Shown piece by piece: positions 1 to 10,066 of a stretch of 64,000 bases of DNA. Within the stretch, counting starts at the first letter, position 1, and the number at the start of each line of letters is the position of its first letter. Location of the stretch: positions 1,054,001 to 1,118,000 of the forward strand of contig JANATG010000013.1 of NCBI GenBank assembly GCA_029449235.1. The letters are read 5' to 3'. Position numbers and translations under genes: made by a program. Source of the stretch: Linnemannia schmuckeri. Lineage: Eukaryota; Mortierellomycota; Mortierellomycetes; Mortierellales; Mortierellaceae. The notes under the pieces are model-generated. The model was not told the DNA's origin and searched no databases. It saw nothing but the letters and a program-made list of their open reading frames with translations.

Positions 1-260
1 GGGCCGTGAGGATAGGGCCCGATGATAATGATGGTGGGGGGTCGGCCTCCGACGGGGTAGGAGCGGCCGCCACCGCCGTCGGGGTAGACGATGATCTTGG
101 AGGTTGTATCGTTTAGCTCTTCGTTGAGGTTGTCGTTGATATCAACTACAGCTTTGCTGAGGCGGGGTCCGGGAAGGACGGCACTAATGTCTGCGGTCGG
201 AGCTGCGAAGACGACGACGAGGACCGCTACGAGCGCGGTCAGGATGGTCTTGAGTTGCAT
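1..260 (-). CDS. Small secreted protein, partial (runs off the left edge)
   Basis: The minus-strand frame opens with ATG at 258-260 and stays open to base 1, so the C-terminus is missing. The first 20 or so residues (MQLKTILTALVAVLVVVFAA) are a clear secretion signal, with likely cleavage near the Ala-Ala-Pro. The following sequence has a short helical part with Asn/Asp and then a Gly/Arg/Pro-rich stretch followed by a run of Ile. A TATA-like CTATTTAAGG sits at 391-400 on the minus strand, about 130 bp upstream of the ATG, which supports this start. The family is not recognised. Role beyond secretion or cell-wall association cannot be said. Confidence 0.6.
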   Translation of the reverse strand, partial: MQLKTILTALVAVLVVVFAAPTADISAVLPGPRLSKAVVDINDNLNEELNDTTSKIIVYPDGGGGRSYPVGGRPPTIIIIGPYPHG

Positions 261-1388
261 GGTTCTTGCGTAAGTGGGGAGGAAGGTTGAGTGTAATTTG
301 TTTGTTGGTGCGAGAATTGAAGGCGAGGGTGATGTTGGAGGAGAGTGGGATCTAGAGGGCTCGGCAAGAAACGTCGCGACAAGGTCCCATCCTTAAATAG
401 GTCGTCGGAGATATTGCATTTATCTGCTTTCCATTCGAACTTTCCCGCAAGTGACAGCAAGCAAATTGTGCGCACAAAACTAGATGGCAATGATGGTAAC
501 CTGGGATAATGGCGACATTGGATTGTTGACTTTCAGTACCTTAATGACCAACAGCGGCCCATGTGCGTGACCTCGGTAATACGTTATGTTTATTACATTC
601 AGATCGGACCGTTTTCCATATCACCCTCCAACATCCCGATCACAGTTACTAGGAGACAAGGACGGAGGAATTGCTGTGATTTGATCGCGAGAAAAAACGG
701 CCCGAGTCAAGACGCGTTTTCACTTGATCAGTTCAGTCAAATTTTTATTTTACGCGTTCTCGCGTCCATCGCGTTTTCTTCTTTTCAGGCCATATCATCA
801 CAATACAAGCAGAAAGTTTTTCCACTCGTTAAGTGAAATACCCTGTCCCTTTCTTTTTTGCAGCTCCCCTCCCCGTTGGCTTATTAGGAATGCACGGGGA
901 CTGTAGAGGGTAGGTTAACTGTTTCTGAATCGGACTCAACCAATTGCAATTAAGTGATCACGAGAGATGAATAGAAGGAAAATTTTAAGTCTGCGATCTA
1001 GCGGTTTTTGTGTCGCAAGGAAGGTCAAGAAAAAAAAAACTGGCCAACCACTCTTAAACACTCACCAGCCAAAGGTTACTTGTCCAGGTGCTCTATGACA
1101 GGAGGAAGAGGAGAAAGGTAGAATACCCTCCCCGCAGCAGAAGGAAGAAAGATAACCACGGCTACAGGCCAATGGACGTGGTCTCGGCCTTAGTCAGGAT
1201 TGAGTAAAATAAAAATATCACCATTACGAGACGTTCATGACCATGAACAAACAAACGAGTTGTTGATGTTTGGAGTGTTCATCCGTGTTACATAAAAAGG
1301 CAAAAAGTGCTTCCCTCCATTTCAGCCCAAATACACATTATCCTCTTTCACTCTCTACCTCTACGAACCCTTATTTTTCACCTGCTTT
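261..1388. other. Intergenic region, divergent promoters
   Basis: This stretch lies between the start of the minus-strand secreted-protein gene and the plus-strand gene at 1389, so it must hold both promoters. A TATA-like element for the left gene is at 391-400. A TATA-like acataaaaagg lies near 1289-1300, about 95 bp before the right-hand ATG. Short frames in this region lack coding character, and I see no other gene. Confidence 0.5.
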
Positions 1389-2246
1389 ATGTCGGATTCA
1401 AAATTCATCATTGCATTCTTTGTGCTGCTGGCCGTAGGAAAGACGATCTTGATCATTCAGTGCCTCAGAAGCAGAGATCGCTCGACTTTGCCCCCCTCGT
1501 CTTCAAACTCGTCGCCCTACGCAAGCATGACAAACATGGAGACAGGGCCCGAAGTCCTGGTCGAGGATCCGATGACACAACGACTCGTCTTGGCAGGAGC
1601 CGCCGTTGATGATCGACAACAACAACCCGAGATGATCGATGTTATCCAGGTTCCTCCACCAGCCTACACTATCAAGGACGAGCATCTGGAGTTTGAGAAT
1701 GATCCGCCGCCACCGTCTTTTAGGGACGTGATTCCCTCGTCGTCGTCGTCGCCATTGTCACCGTTGTCATTATATCCACCAAAGCCGCCCAGGAGGAAAC
1801 CGTCGCGGCCAAGGAATAGTGGCAGCCAGAGCAACAACAGTACTCATCATCAGGATCGTTGGAGTCGTCACCAACTCTTCCGGTATCGTGCTTCAACCAT
1901 GGACAGCAGTTCATCGGACAACACCAGCCAAGACGCGGCAGAGTCTGGATCATGCTCTGGATCGAGAGTTCGTCGTCCTTCTGCGACTGCGGCTGCTGTC
2001 GAACCGACCATTCTTCGGATACCTAACGTAGCGCGATGGGTCGCAGAGTCTAGAAGAGATGTATACCAAGCCATCGCAGAATCATCGTCGTCTTCGGAGC
2101 CCCGCTCTTTTGGTTTTGTGTCGACCTACTCTGACTCTGACACCTACTCCCATCACTCTGAATCTCATGGGTCATCGTCAACAGGGAACATGCGCATCCT
2201 CCCCTCCATGGGTGCTCTCTATCCCTCTGTCATTGTACATATGTAA
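1389..2246 (+). CDS. Single-pass membrane protein with PPxY motif, unknown function
   Basis: Single-exon frame of 285 aa. Residues about 6-24 (FIIAFFVLLAVGKTILIIQ) form one hydrophobic helix that starts almost at the N-terminus and is followed by Cys and Arg residues, so it is a signal-anchor with a long tail. The tail is probably disordered: Ser/Pro/Asp-rich with runs of Ser. A perfect PPxY motif (PPAY, residues 90-93) and a near-copy PPPPSF about 15 residues later are visible. PPxY is known to bind WW domains, for example those of Rsp5/Nedd4 ubiquitin ligases. An adaptor or sorting-receptor role is inference. An overlapping 100-aa frame at 1307 lacks these features and is taken as a shadow. 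The next gene shares the same layout. Confidence 0.6.
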   Translation: MSDSKFIIAFFVLLAVGKTILIIQCLRSRDRSTLPPSSSNSSPYASMTNMETGPEVLVEDPMTQRLVLAGAAVDDRQQQPEMIDVIQVPPPAYTIKDEHLEFENDPPPPSFRDVIPSSSSSPLSPLSLYPPKPPRRKPSRPRNSGSQSNNSTHHQDRWSRHQLFRYRASTMDSSSSDNTSQDAAESGSCSGSRVRRPSATAAAVEPTILRIPNVARWVAESRRDVYQAIAESSSSSEPRSFGFVSTYSDSDTYSHHSESHGSSSTGNMRILPSMGALYPSVIVHM

Positions 2247-3075
2247 TTTACACATTTTACGGCATCTTGCACGTACTTACACACACACTCCCTCTTTTTT
2301 TGCCTTATTCCTTTGACCTTGTACAACAGTAAATCATGAAAATCAACACTCTTTGATGGGGACCAGAACGGTGTGTTCATGGAGAGGCGTGCTCTTTCGA
2401 GTGGAGGAGATAATTTGCTCGTTTTCATTTTTTCCCCCTCTCTCTCTTTGATGGTCCAGACCTTGATAGAAGAGGTGGCTTACCTTGGCGCATTATTTCT
2501 TTTTGTCAGTGCGCGATTTTTTCAACTTTTTTGTTCGAGGAAGCTGCAGCCTAACGAGGGCGAGAGCATTCCAGAAAAAAAAATTCCCTCGTTCTTTTTT
2601 TCTTTCATGGTTGTTTTGTCGGTAAAGGTGCTTTGTCGTTAATCTCCGCCCTTTCGATGGATGAAGGCAGTGAAGCAACGGCGCCGTGAAAGGGTCCCTT
2701 GCATTCATCTTACTGTTGTGTTGTCGTGGTGGTGCCTGTCGTTACCTCTTCTCTCTCCCCCACTCTTTCGCTTTATCCCTTCCTCCCTCTCTCTCCTTTC
2801 TTCTCTTCCCTCCTTCCCTTCCCTCTTTCGAGCAAGCATTACATTATCCGTATGCGCTTCCACCCACTCGACCACGACCATAGCAGCAACAGGAACATCA
2901 ACATCGACCCACGACCTTGGCCAGACAAGTAAAAGCCCATCCATCTAAGCTAGCCAAACGACCAAGCCCAGGCAGGAAATCTTTCACTTTCGCTGGTCCA
3001 GCCACCCACCACTCCGTAATCAACCCCTCCCCAGCAGTCCTCAAGGGAAACAACAATAATCAATAGTCAAGCAAA
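2247..3075. other. Intergenic, 3' end plus pyrimidine-rich leader
   Basis: There is no supported gene here. From about 2740 to 2860 the plus strand is strongly CT-rich, the usual look of promoter and 5' leader DNA in this window, followed by an A/C-rich leader up to the ATG at 3076. The many overlapping frames in this part on both strands are low-complexity Ser/Pro/Leu or Arg/Glu translations and are not believed. Confidence 0.5.
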
Positions 3076-3504
3076 ATGGGTGTCCCCTGGGAGATTTTCA
3101 GCGTGGTCGCAGTAACACTTGTCTTTGGCAGCGCATTTTGCTACTACATGAGCCAGAAGCAGAAAAAGATTTTCGCTGACGAAACAGCAGCTAGCGCCGC
3201 GAACAGAGCCATCCTTGTCATGCTGCCCATGTCTAGTCATCCTACATCGGACACGCTCCCCGTCTACTCTGTTGCTGTCCTCACCCCTGCCGTGACATTG
3301 CTACCTTCAGCCCTTCCTCCTCCCTCTCGTCCTCCTTCTCCGTCAGCAGCATCATCAACATTACCGTCCTCGTCTTCGTCTTTGCCGTGGCTGTCAACTG
3401 CTCAAGGAGGCCTATCAGGAGGGACGGGAGAAGCAGGAGGAGCAGGAGTGGTATCTCATTTGCCGCCACCACCGAGTTATCAGCCTATCGGCGTCCCTAG
3501 ATAG
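3076..3504 (+). CDS. Small single-pass membrane protein ending in a PPxY motif
   Basis: Single-exon frame of 142 aa. A hydrophobic helix lies at about residues 5-25, followed by the basic segment SQKQKK, so the C-terminal tail is predicted to be cytosolic. The tail is rich in Pro, Ser, Ala and Leu, then Gly. It ends in four prolines followed by SYQPIGVPR, giving a PPSY motif at residues 132-135, seven residues from the C-terminus. The layout matches the gene at 1389 (helix, low-complexity tail, PPxY), though the sequences are otherwise unlike. A WW-domain ligand role follows from the motif only. The A-rich leader just before the ATG is typical of the other starts in this window. Confidence 0.6.
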   Translation: MGVPWEIFSVVAVTLVFGSAFCYYMSQKQKKIFADETAASAANRAILVMLPMSSHPTSDTLPVYSVAVLTPAVTLLPSALPPPSRPPSPSAASSTLPSSSSSLPWLSTAQGGLSGGTGEAGGAGVVSHLPPPPSYQPIGVPR

Positions 3505-4210
3505 CATCCTCCTGTCCATTAATACAAACACGGACTGTTTTTTGACATGCTCGGATTCCTGGGATTCCTTGGTCGACTCTGACGTAGAGTAAGGATCCTT
3601 TTAAACCTTGATTCTTAATATTCCCTGGCCAGAAAGGGGGAGGAGGGAAGAAGAGAGGGATTTGGGTCATGCGGTGCAAACAAACACAAATGTACCGTGT
3701 TTTGTCGTTGCTTGGAAGATGGTTCAAGTCACTTGCTCATATTTTCTTCTCTTGCATTGAAATCTTTTAGCACAGTGGCCGTTTTTTACGGAGTCGAATC
3801 GACTGTTGCACAAAGTGGCAGTAAGTGGGGAGGGAAGGGAGCAAGAGAGAATTTCTTGGGCAGAGAGGATGCTGCCTCAGCCCATCATCCCCTACCTCGT
3901 CATACAGAAGGAAGCCGAAGAAATGGATGCAGCAAGGAACAAACTATGATTTCTCATTGATGAACATTCGATCATCCACACGTGGGGATCCACTCTTTTG
4001 TATGTCATTCTTGAGCTCAGGCATGTAGAAGAAAAAAGAGTATAAAGAGAGCTGTTCGTGCTGCATTTTTCATTCATCATCAAATCCAAGAAACCATCCT
4101 TCTCAACAACAATCAACAATCAGTCAACAACAGAACGACTCACACCACAACCACTGTCATTGTGTACACAACAACGACGACAACAAAACAGCAGCAGCAG
4201 CAGCACTACA
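3505..4210. other. Intergenic, promoter of the 4211 gene
   Basis: The only clear signal is a TATA box (TATAAAG) at 4041-4047, about 170 bp before the ATG at 4211, followed by an A/C-rich leader with CAG/CAA repeats at 4160-4205. The upstream in-frame ATG at 4058 is only 17 bp from the TATA box and so probably lies before the transcription start. No gene is seen in the rest. Confidence 0.5.
4041..4047 (+). promoter_or_regulatory. TATA box of the 4211 gene
   Basis: A perfect TATAAAG lies in the middle of an AG-rich stretch, about 170 bp before the ATG at 4211. Because transcription usually begins tens of bases downstream of a TATA box, it argues against the in-frame ATG at 4058 as the start. 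Confidence 0.5.
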
Positions 4211-4726
4211 ATGCTTTCAACGGGCGCAATCGTCGGCATCGTCCTAGGATCCCTGGCTGCCGCCTTGGGCCTCACTTACCTCCTCATCCGCTGTCTCAAG
4301 AGAGGCGAACGTCTTCCCACGACCACCGCACACCACCAGAGCAACAACATGGTCACTGAGAAGCCGAGCAATGTCAAACCTGACATCTTGGTCACCATCC
4401 CCTCTGTGGATGCTACCACGACTACCACAGTGACTCCTCGGTCAGCTCCTGCACCCAAGCCCAAGGTTACTACCACTGTTGCACCCAAGGCCAAACCTAC
4501 GACGTCGTATACTCCAAGGAACAACTACAAGAGCTCCTCGTCTTCGGGTTACCGATCAGGAGGAGGTGGATACAGGTCCTCGTCAAGCTATTACTACGGC
4601 GGTGGATTTGTCGACAATAGTGGCGGCTATGGAGGGGGTGACTCGGGTGGTTGCTCTGGGGGAGACAGTGGAGGAGGATGTGGAGGTGGCGATGGTGGTG
4701 GAGGAGGATGTGGAGGTGGGGCCTAG
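4211..4726 (+). CDS. Membrane protein with Gly/Cys-rich tail, unknown function
   Basis: Frame of 171 aa from the ATG at 4211. The frame is open further upstream, but the TATA box at 4041 makes 4211 the better start. The N-terminal helix, residues about 4-25 (GAIVGIVLGSLAAALGLTYL), is followed by a basic RCLKRGER, giving a cytosolic tail. The tail has a Thr/Pro/Lys segment, then Ser/Tyr/Gly (YRSGGGGYRSSSSYYYGG), and ends in an array of GGG, GGD and GGC units with several cysteines. The small-residue helix resembles the transmembrane segment of the family at 6771-12053, so it may be a decayed relative, but that is inference. The family is not recognised. Confidence 0.55.
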   Translation: MLSTGAIVGIVLGSLAAALGLTYLLIRCLKRGERLPTTTAHHQSNNMVTEKPSNVKPDILVTIPSVDATTTTTVTPRSAPAPKPKVTTTVAPKAKPTTSYTPRNNYKSSSSSGYRSGGGGYRSSSSYYYGGGFVDNSGGYGGGDSGGCSGGDSGGGCGGGDGGGGGCGGGA

Positions 4727-4845
4727 ATCGATACGGAGCCACCTTCTACCTGCTCCTTGCCTTGACCAAGTCTGACGTGAAGTAACGAAAAACGAGTTGT
4801 GTAAAATAAAAACGCGTTGTACATATTTAAGTATTTAAGTCCATT

Positions 4846-5658
4846 ATGGCGACAAATTTGTCGAGCTCCGAACACATGGATAGAATATATGCACCAGCAA
4901 TGAATCTTAACTCTACATCCAGAGGAACCGGCTCTCTTCATAGCTCAAAAAACAGCACTGGAGGTGGCGAATCAAGCAGTGGTGGTGGTGATCCTATTGG
5001 CGTGATTGTTGGTAGCGTTGTTGGTAGATTAATCGTGATCGCCCTTGTCGCATTTTTATTCCTCCACAACCACCGCAAGGGCTACAAACCACCGATCGCG
5101 CCTTCTGTTATACCACTTGTGCACGCATTTCAGGAGACATACAAGCGTTCAGCTCCTTCTCAGGAAAACTATGATCTTCAACAACAATAGTAAGCTCCAA
5201 AACATTACGCTCAACCATGGTTGACACCACAACAACAACAGCAACAACAACACCTACCACAACACGCGCAAGAACAACTACAGCCGGCCTTTTCTCAGTT
5301 ACTGCAGCAGGTGCCTTACGTACCCATCGTCTAGCAATGCCAGTAACAACAAGCTTTATAATCCTAGCCTATCTCAACCAAGCCCAACTATCCCTGAACA
5401 TTTCAATCAACAGCAAGGAGACATCTATGCCCCGCAATAACATTTACCCTGCAACAACAACAACAACAACAACGAATGCCGACAACACAGGGCTCGCCGG
5501 GTTACCTCAAAGCCCACCCTAACTCTGTCAGCAGTCCCGCTCCCAGCACTTCTCAGACATCCTTTATTCCTGCGACGGCTGCTTCGACTCCTTATATCTC
5601 TGCTGCTCTCTATACTTCATGCAGCGTCGTCCCATCCCAGTCACCTGGCAAAGTTTAG
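4846..5658 (+). pseudogene. Truncated remnant of the propeller-TM family (C-terminal part only)
   Basis: An open frame at 4846-5190 (114 aa) encodes a Ser/Gly stalk, a Gly-rich helix (GVIVGSVVGRLIVIALVAFL) and a basic HNHRKGYK, matching the stalk-helix-basic segment of the 6771-8673 locus, followed by a similar ENY...QQQ stretch. The frame then breaks. Further tail-like pieces continue in other frames: a polyQ stretch around 5215-5330, and a Ser/Pro tail at 5476-5658 with a TTQGSPGY piece that resembles TTEGSPM in the neighbour. The N-terminal propeller half is absent. The upstream ATG at 4846 is probably accidental. I read it as a decayed tandem duplicate; a shortened gene using only the first frame is the alternative. 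Confidence 0.6.
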
Positions 5659-6770
5659 ATCCCTTGAGAACTCCATATTTATCACTCACATCACATACCG
5701 ATATTCCACAGGAATAAAAAAAACTAAGAAACAACGTGGGATATTATCTTTTTCGCGTTGCAAAGACTCAACGACTGCTCATGTATGCAAACCGACATGC
5801 TTTTGTCCTCCAAAACCCAGTACAAGGTGTCTGCGAGCAGCCGCATGCGACATTGACCCCCCTCAACAGTTAGTGCCATCACCGTTACAAATATACTTTT
5901 TTTGTATCCTCGTCTCGTTGCTTCACTCTTTGTTCGATCTGCCATTGCGGCCACTATTAAGCAGCTAAGCCACTTTGCCCTCGCTTAAAATATAGGATGG
6001 CAGAGTAGATGGTCTATTGCAGGACCTAGAGTGGTAGTACCGTACCATGGAACAGTATTTCTAGCACCGACGATGAGGATACCAGTATCATCTTCGCCAT
6101 TTTTTTTACTTGACATGATGAAAAAGTGATCATTTAAGAGAAGGAGAATGCAGAAGTAGAATTGGTAACGATCACTATGAATAAAAAAAAGGAAGCACAG
6201 CCACCCCTTTGAGCCTCAACAAAAAGCTGCTTAGAACTGGTCGGGTACATTCTTGACCAGTCCACAAATAAAAATACCAGAGATACTCTATTTTGTTACT
6301 AGGCTCAAGAAGGTCGACCACAAGACGCGAGAGATTGGAAATAATTTTCATCTGAATTGGTGCCCAGAAACAAGCAGTGCCCGTGGAGGAAGGATAGGAT
6401 TCACAAAAAATATAACTGGCTTATGTTGCCCCAGCCCATCCTTCACCTCTCGTAAGGTACAGGTTGCTCATGGGTCGTCTCCTTTCTCTTTTCTTTACTT
6501 CTCTCTCTCTCCCCTTGCGTCCTCTCTATCTTGTACAGTTCCACTCACTCTGTCCATCATCCTCTTCTCTCCAAACGTAACGTTTTCTCTTTCATCTGTG
6601 CTTTTCACCACTCTACTCCTCCTTTCCTTCCTTCTCTAATTCGCCTCCCCCTCGATAATTTCATACCAGGTCCATCCGGTGCACATACGCCAACCAGCCA
6701 TCAAGCCAACAAAAATAATCTACGCAATAAACAAACAACTCCACATCCACAGCACCTTCCATAAACCATC
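5659..6770. other. Intergenic, no gene seen
   Basis: Bases 5659-6400 are AT-rich with no convincing frame. Bases 6470-6640 are strongly CT-rich on the plus strand and then A/C-rich up to 6770, the usual promoter and leader composition. This suggests that the disabled gene that follows still has, or once had, a normal promoter. Confidence 0.5.
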
Positions 6771-8673
6771 ATGAGCGTCCCAATTCCTGTCTACACAAAT
6801 CCTTGCTTGGTCTCTTCCCGGCTCCCTTCAACATTCTACCTCGCGGGAGTCACGGAACAATCCAGTGGTCTGCTCGAAGTTCACTCCATTGATCTCTCGA
6901 ACATTTCCAGCCCTAGCGTAACCATCCTCAGCACCTATCAAAGTTCGCGCTGGGGTAGCTCTGCTCCCAAATATTGCAGCCCTTTCTTGGGGACCAAGGC
7001 ACCAACATAAACTCGCCCTTTCATCTCCAACAACTCTCCAACAATTTCTCAGATGACGCGCATGTGTTTCCAAATGGAATGATCGAGCCCCTCAGAGTTT
7101 ATAGATCTGGCGTTTACTTCTGCAAAGAATTATGCTATTGTTGGAGCATCGGGCCGGTATAGCTTTGCATTAGCGCTTTCAACTATACCACAGGGGTTTG
7201 AATGGTTAGCTGTACATCTGGAAACGACCACGACTAGGAATACTATTTTCGAGTAAGTTGCCATACGGGTGGCTGTTTTCAATATGAGAATCGTGAATTT
7301 CTGTTTATTTTTAATCTGCCATAGTCACTCCAGAACTTGACGGTATCGTTTATTTCATCTGCCCCAATGACGCGAAAATAAAATAAATTAAAATAGCCGC
7401 GCTGCCGTGCCGAGTACTCTCACAAAAACGCCACTTCTCACAGTTGGGACATACGTAGCACGTTCAGCAACGCCTGGTACCGACTACTCCATCGTGTTTG
7501 ACAAAAATAGTGGGGGATTGATTTTCCCAACAACTGCCTTCGATATCACTCTGAATTCCACCGCGCAATATGTATTCCAAATGGGAGTCCCCCAGCTGGT
7601 GCAGATGTCTGGTATTACTATCAGTCAAAAGGCCTTTGATGTCAACGTGGCCAACATTTCCTATGTCTTTGATCAGGTAAGCTCATTATATGTACTGTTT
7701 TTCATGGTTTTTGGTATGCTGTTGACAGTTAGCTGACAATCATACTCAATTGTCGAATCCCCTCGTTTCTCTTCCTACAAGGCTACCAATGGCTTCCTGG
7801 TATTGTACTCTATCAGCCAAGCCGGTCCACGGCCCTGCAAAGGGTCACCATGACCGGCACCCCTCCTCCGTTCGCTCAGTACATGACAGCCGCAGCTTCG
7901 AGTTTCATATCGCCTTGTTTTCAGTCAACAGTGGTGCCTCCAGGATCAACATGTTTGATGTCAGTAGTAACGCTTGGACCGGAAGCACTCCTCTCTATAC
8001 CAGCAGTGGTGCCCTCCCCTCCCCCACTAATGGCACATCCTCTAATGGCTCGAGCACTTCGCTTGGAGCCATCATCGGAAGTGCTGTCGGTTGTGTTGTG
8101 TTGATTGCCCTTGTCTTGTTCTTTATCATCCACCGCCGTCGTGGAGGGTACAAAAAAGCGAATGTCAGCGAGGCGGTCCTACAAACAATCGAGTACTACG
8201 ACCACGAGATGCCCAAGTTGGCCGAGAACTATGTTGTCCAGCAACCTGAACCTCATCAGCTCCAACAACAACAAGTCGTCTACACCCTCCCTCAAAATGC
8301 CTATGTCATGAGTTCTCAGTCGTCATACTGCAATACCCACACCGATCCAAACTTGGTCTATGCCGCGAACAATATCCAGTTACCTTTGACGAATTTGCCC
8401 GTTTACCAGGTCCAGCCTGTGGTTGGAGCCAACCCGGATTCTTACCTCAAGCCTTACATGTACGCGCCTCCCGTTGTCTCTACATACTCCTCTCCTACCA
8501 TATTCCAGGCACAGGCAACACAAGGGTATGGGCAGACGACAGAGGGTAGTCCAATGACGTCCTACGAGAACGTGCCCAATGTCCGCGGCTCGCCTCAGGC
8601 TACTATTGTAAATACTAATATATCGTCCGACCCTTCACAATCAGTACCTCGCAACCCTCAGATGAGCAATTAG
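6771..8673 (+). pseudogene. Propeller-TM family member with several frameshifts
   Basis: The locus aligns along its length with the intact copies at 10067 and 62287. It begins with the conserved MSVPIPVYTNPCL start and has the second conserved Cys (SAPKYC). The frame is lost near 7005, changes again near 7110 in the VGHAG-like block, and shifts at least twice between 7790 and 7930. Both ancestral introns are still recognisable: donor GTAAGT near 7252 with exon 2 starting about 7395, and donor GTAAGC near 7677 with acceptor just before the block starting ATNGFL at about 7781. From about 7930 to 8673 the frame is clean and encodes the stalk, the helix GAIIGSAVGCVVLIALVLFF, HRRRGG and a tail ending in PRNPQMSN. 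Splicing cannot repair the breaks that I see. Confidence 0.75.
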
Positions 8674-10066
8674 AGCATTGTCTTTTTATCCCTATTATCC
8701 CCTTCTACTCTTGCTCAAACAAATAATCAACAAATAAAAAGCAATGCAAAAACAGACAGACCCCTTCTTTTAGTGCTCGCTACCCCAAAATCTTGAAAAA
8801 AACAACAAAAAAAGCCGTCGTCGCTTTGACCATGCGAATCTCTGAAGATGGTGCATGCTTACCTGCTTTGCTTTGCCTGCCTTTTGTTCTAGCCTCCAAC
8901 GGGTGAGAAACGCACTTGGATTTTTTGTGTATGTTTGTTAATAATTGGACTGCGCACCTTGGCTTTCAACAAAACGTTTTAATGTCATGGTAATTCCTTC
9001 AGCCTTTCTAAAGAAAGGTTTTGTGTCCATTGGAAATGCAAATCAACTAATGCATCTCTTTGCGATACGAACAGCAGCCTAGACGAAAACAGTGGATAAG
9101 GAAGAGAAAAGGGAGAGGTTTACCCATTAGGATGCTTTGCTGTTGAAAGGCAAAAGAGAGTTGATGTCATTGATGATTAGCATTAGCGGCGCTCCTTTTT
9201 TTTTTGTTGCACTGCCTCATACCGTCAGTCACACATCTCGCAAGAATATTATAATGCAGCGATACAACAAATACCCATTTATTCATGTTCAGACGCGGAA
9301 TTGATTTCCGTTGATGATCTGCATCTTTTTGTACAAGTTGGAGAAGCAGCCAAGGATTTCAATCAAATTCACTCGAGTGGAGACACGTTTTTACCTCGAG
9401 CCATCTCAACGTCATGGTACACAGTACACTCAACTCAAAAGCAAAGCCTCGAGTGACGAACGATAAACTAAAGATAGCACCAGAGTTCCTTTTCTCTTTC
9501 TTTGTCAAGTATCATTCATGTCCTAAGCGAAAGAGAAAAAATGAGTTTTCGCGTGTGAGAAAATTCATCAATTATCAACGAAAAGAAGAGTACGCGGTTC
9601 GCATTTTTAACCTTCATTTTTTCTCTCTCTCTGTCTCTGCAACCGCCGTGTGGGTGAAATGAAAGGGCGACCGAAAACGTGAACGTGTCGCACACGGCGA
9701 GAAGGAGGTTTGCATAGCCCAAAAACTTTAATGGATCAATGGAGGTGAATGGGTCAGTGATCATCATTGGGCTATGCACACGACCTAAAACCCAAAATTA
9801 ACAATAGAGAACATACAAAGGTAAGACAAAAAATGATGCACATTGTTGTATTTAAAAGCATGGTCCGTACGCCTCGTCTCTCACTTTTTTTTCTATTGTT
9901 GGTCGTTCTGCCATTTTTTTTTTTTTTTTTTTTTTTTCGCTACTCCTTTCCTTCCTTTGTACATACCTGTAATATTAGGCTTCAAGCATCCGCCTCTCTA
10001 CTCTCTTCCTCTGTCTGCACTCATTCTAACGAAACACTGTAACGATTAACAAACACAACAGTCGCG
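8674..10066. other. Intergenic, promoter of the 10067 gene
   Basis: AATAAA-like sequence near 8735 may serve the upstream locus. The rest is AT-rich without a believable frame. It contains a perfect inverted repeat at 9711-9778 and a run of 24 T at 9914-9937, followed by a CT-rich and then A/C-rich leader up to the ATG. Confidence 0.5.
9711..9778. repeat. Perfect 11-bp inverted repeat with 46-nt spacer
   Basis: TGCATAGCCCA at 9711-9721 is matched exactly by its reverse complement TGGGCTATGCA at 9768-9778. It lies about 290 bp upstream of the intact gene at 10067. It could be a cruciform, a protein-binding pair of half-sites, or the ends of a tiny inserted element; no target-site duplication is evident. 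Confidence 0.6.

Noticed and set aside
4058..4210. Upstream in-frame start for the 4211 gene
   Set aside because: It is only 17 bp from the TATA box, and the added residues are an Asn/Gln/Ser leader translation; the helix starts right at the 4211 ATG.
6771..7010. Idea that the 6771 locus is an intact gene with extra introns
   Set aside because: The frame changes fall inside conserved blocks and have no GT-AG pair that would restore them.
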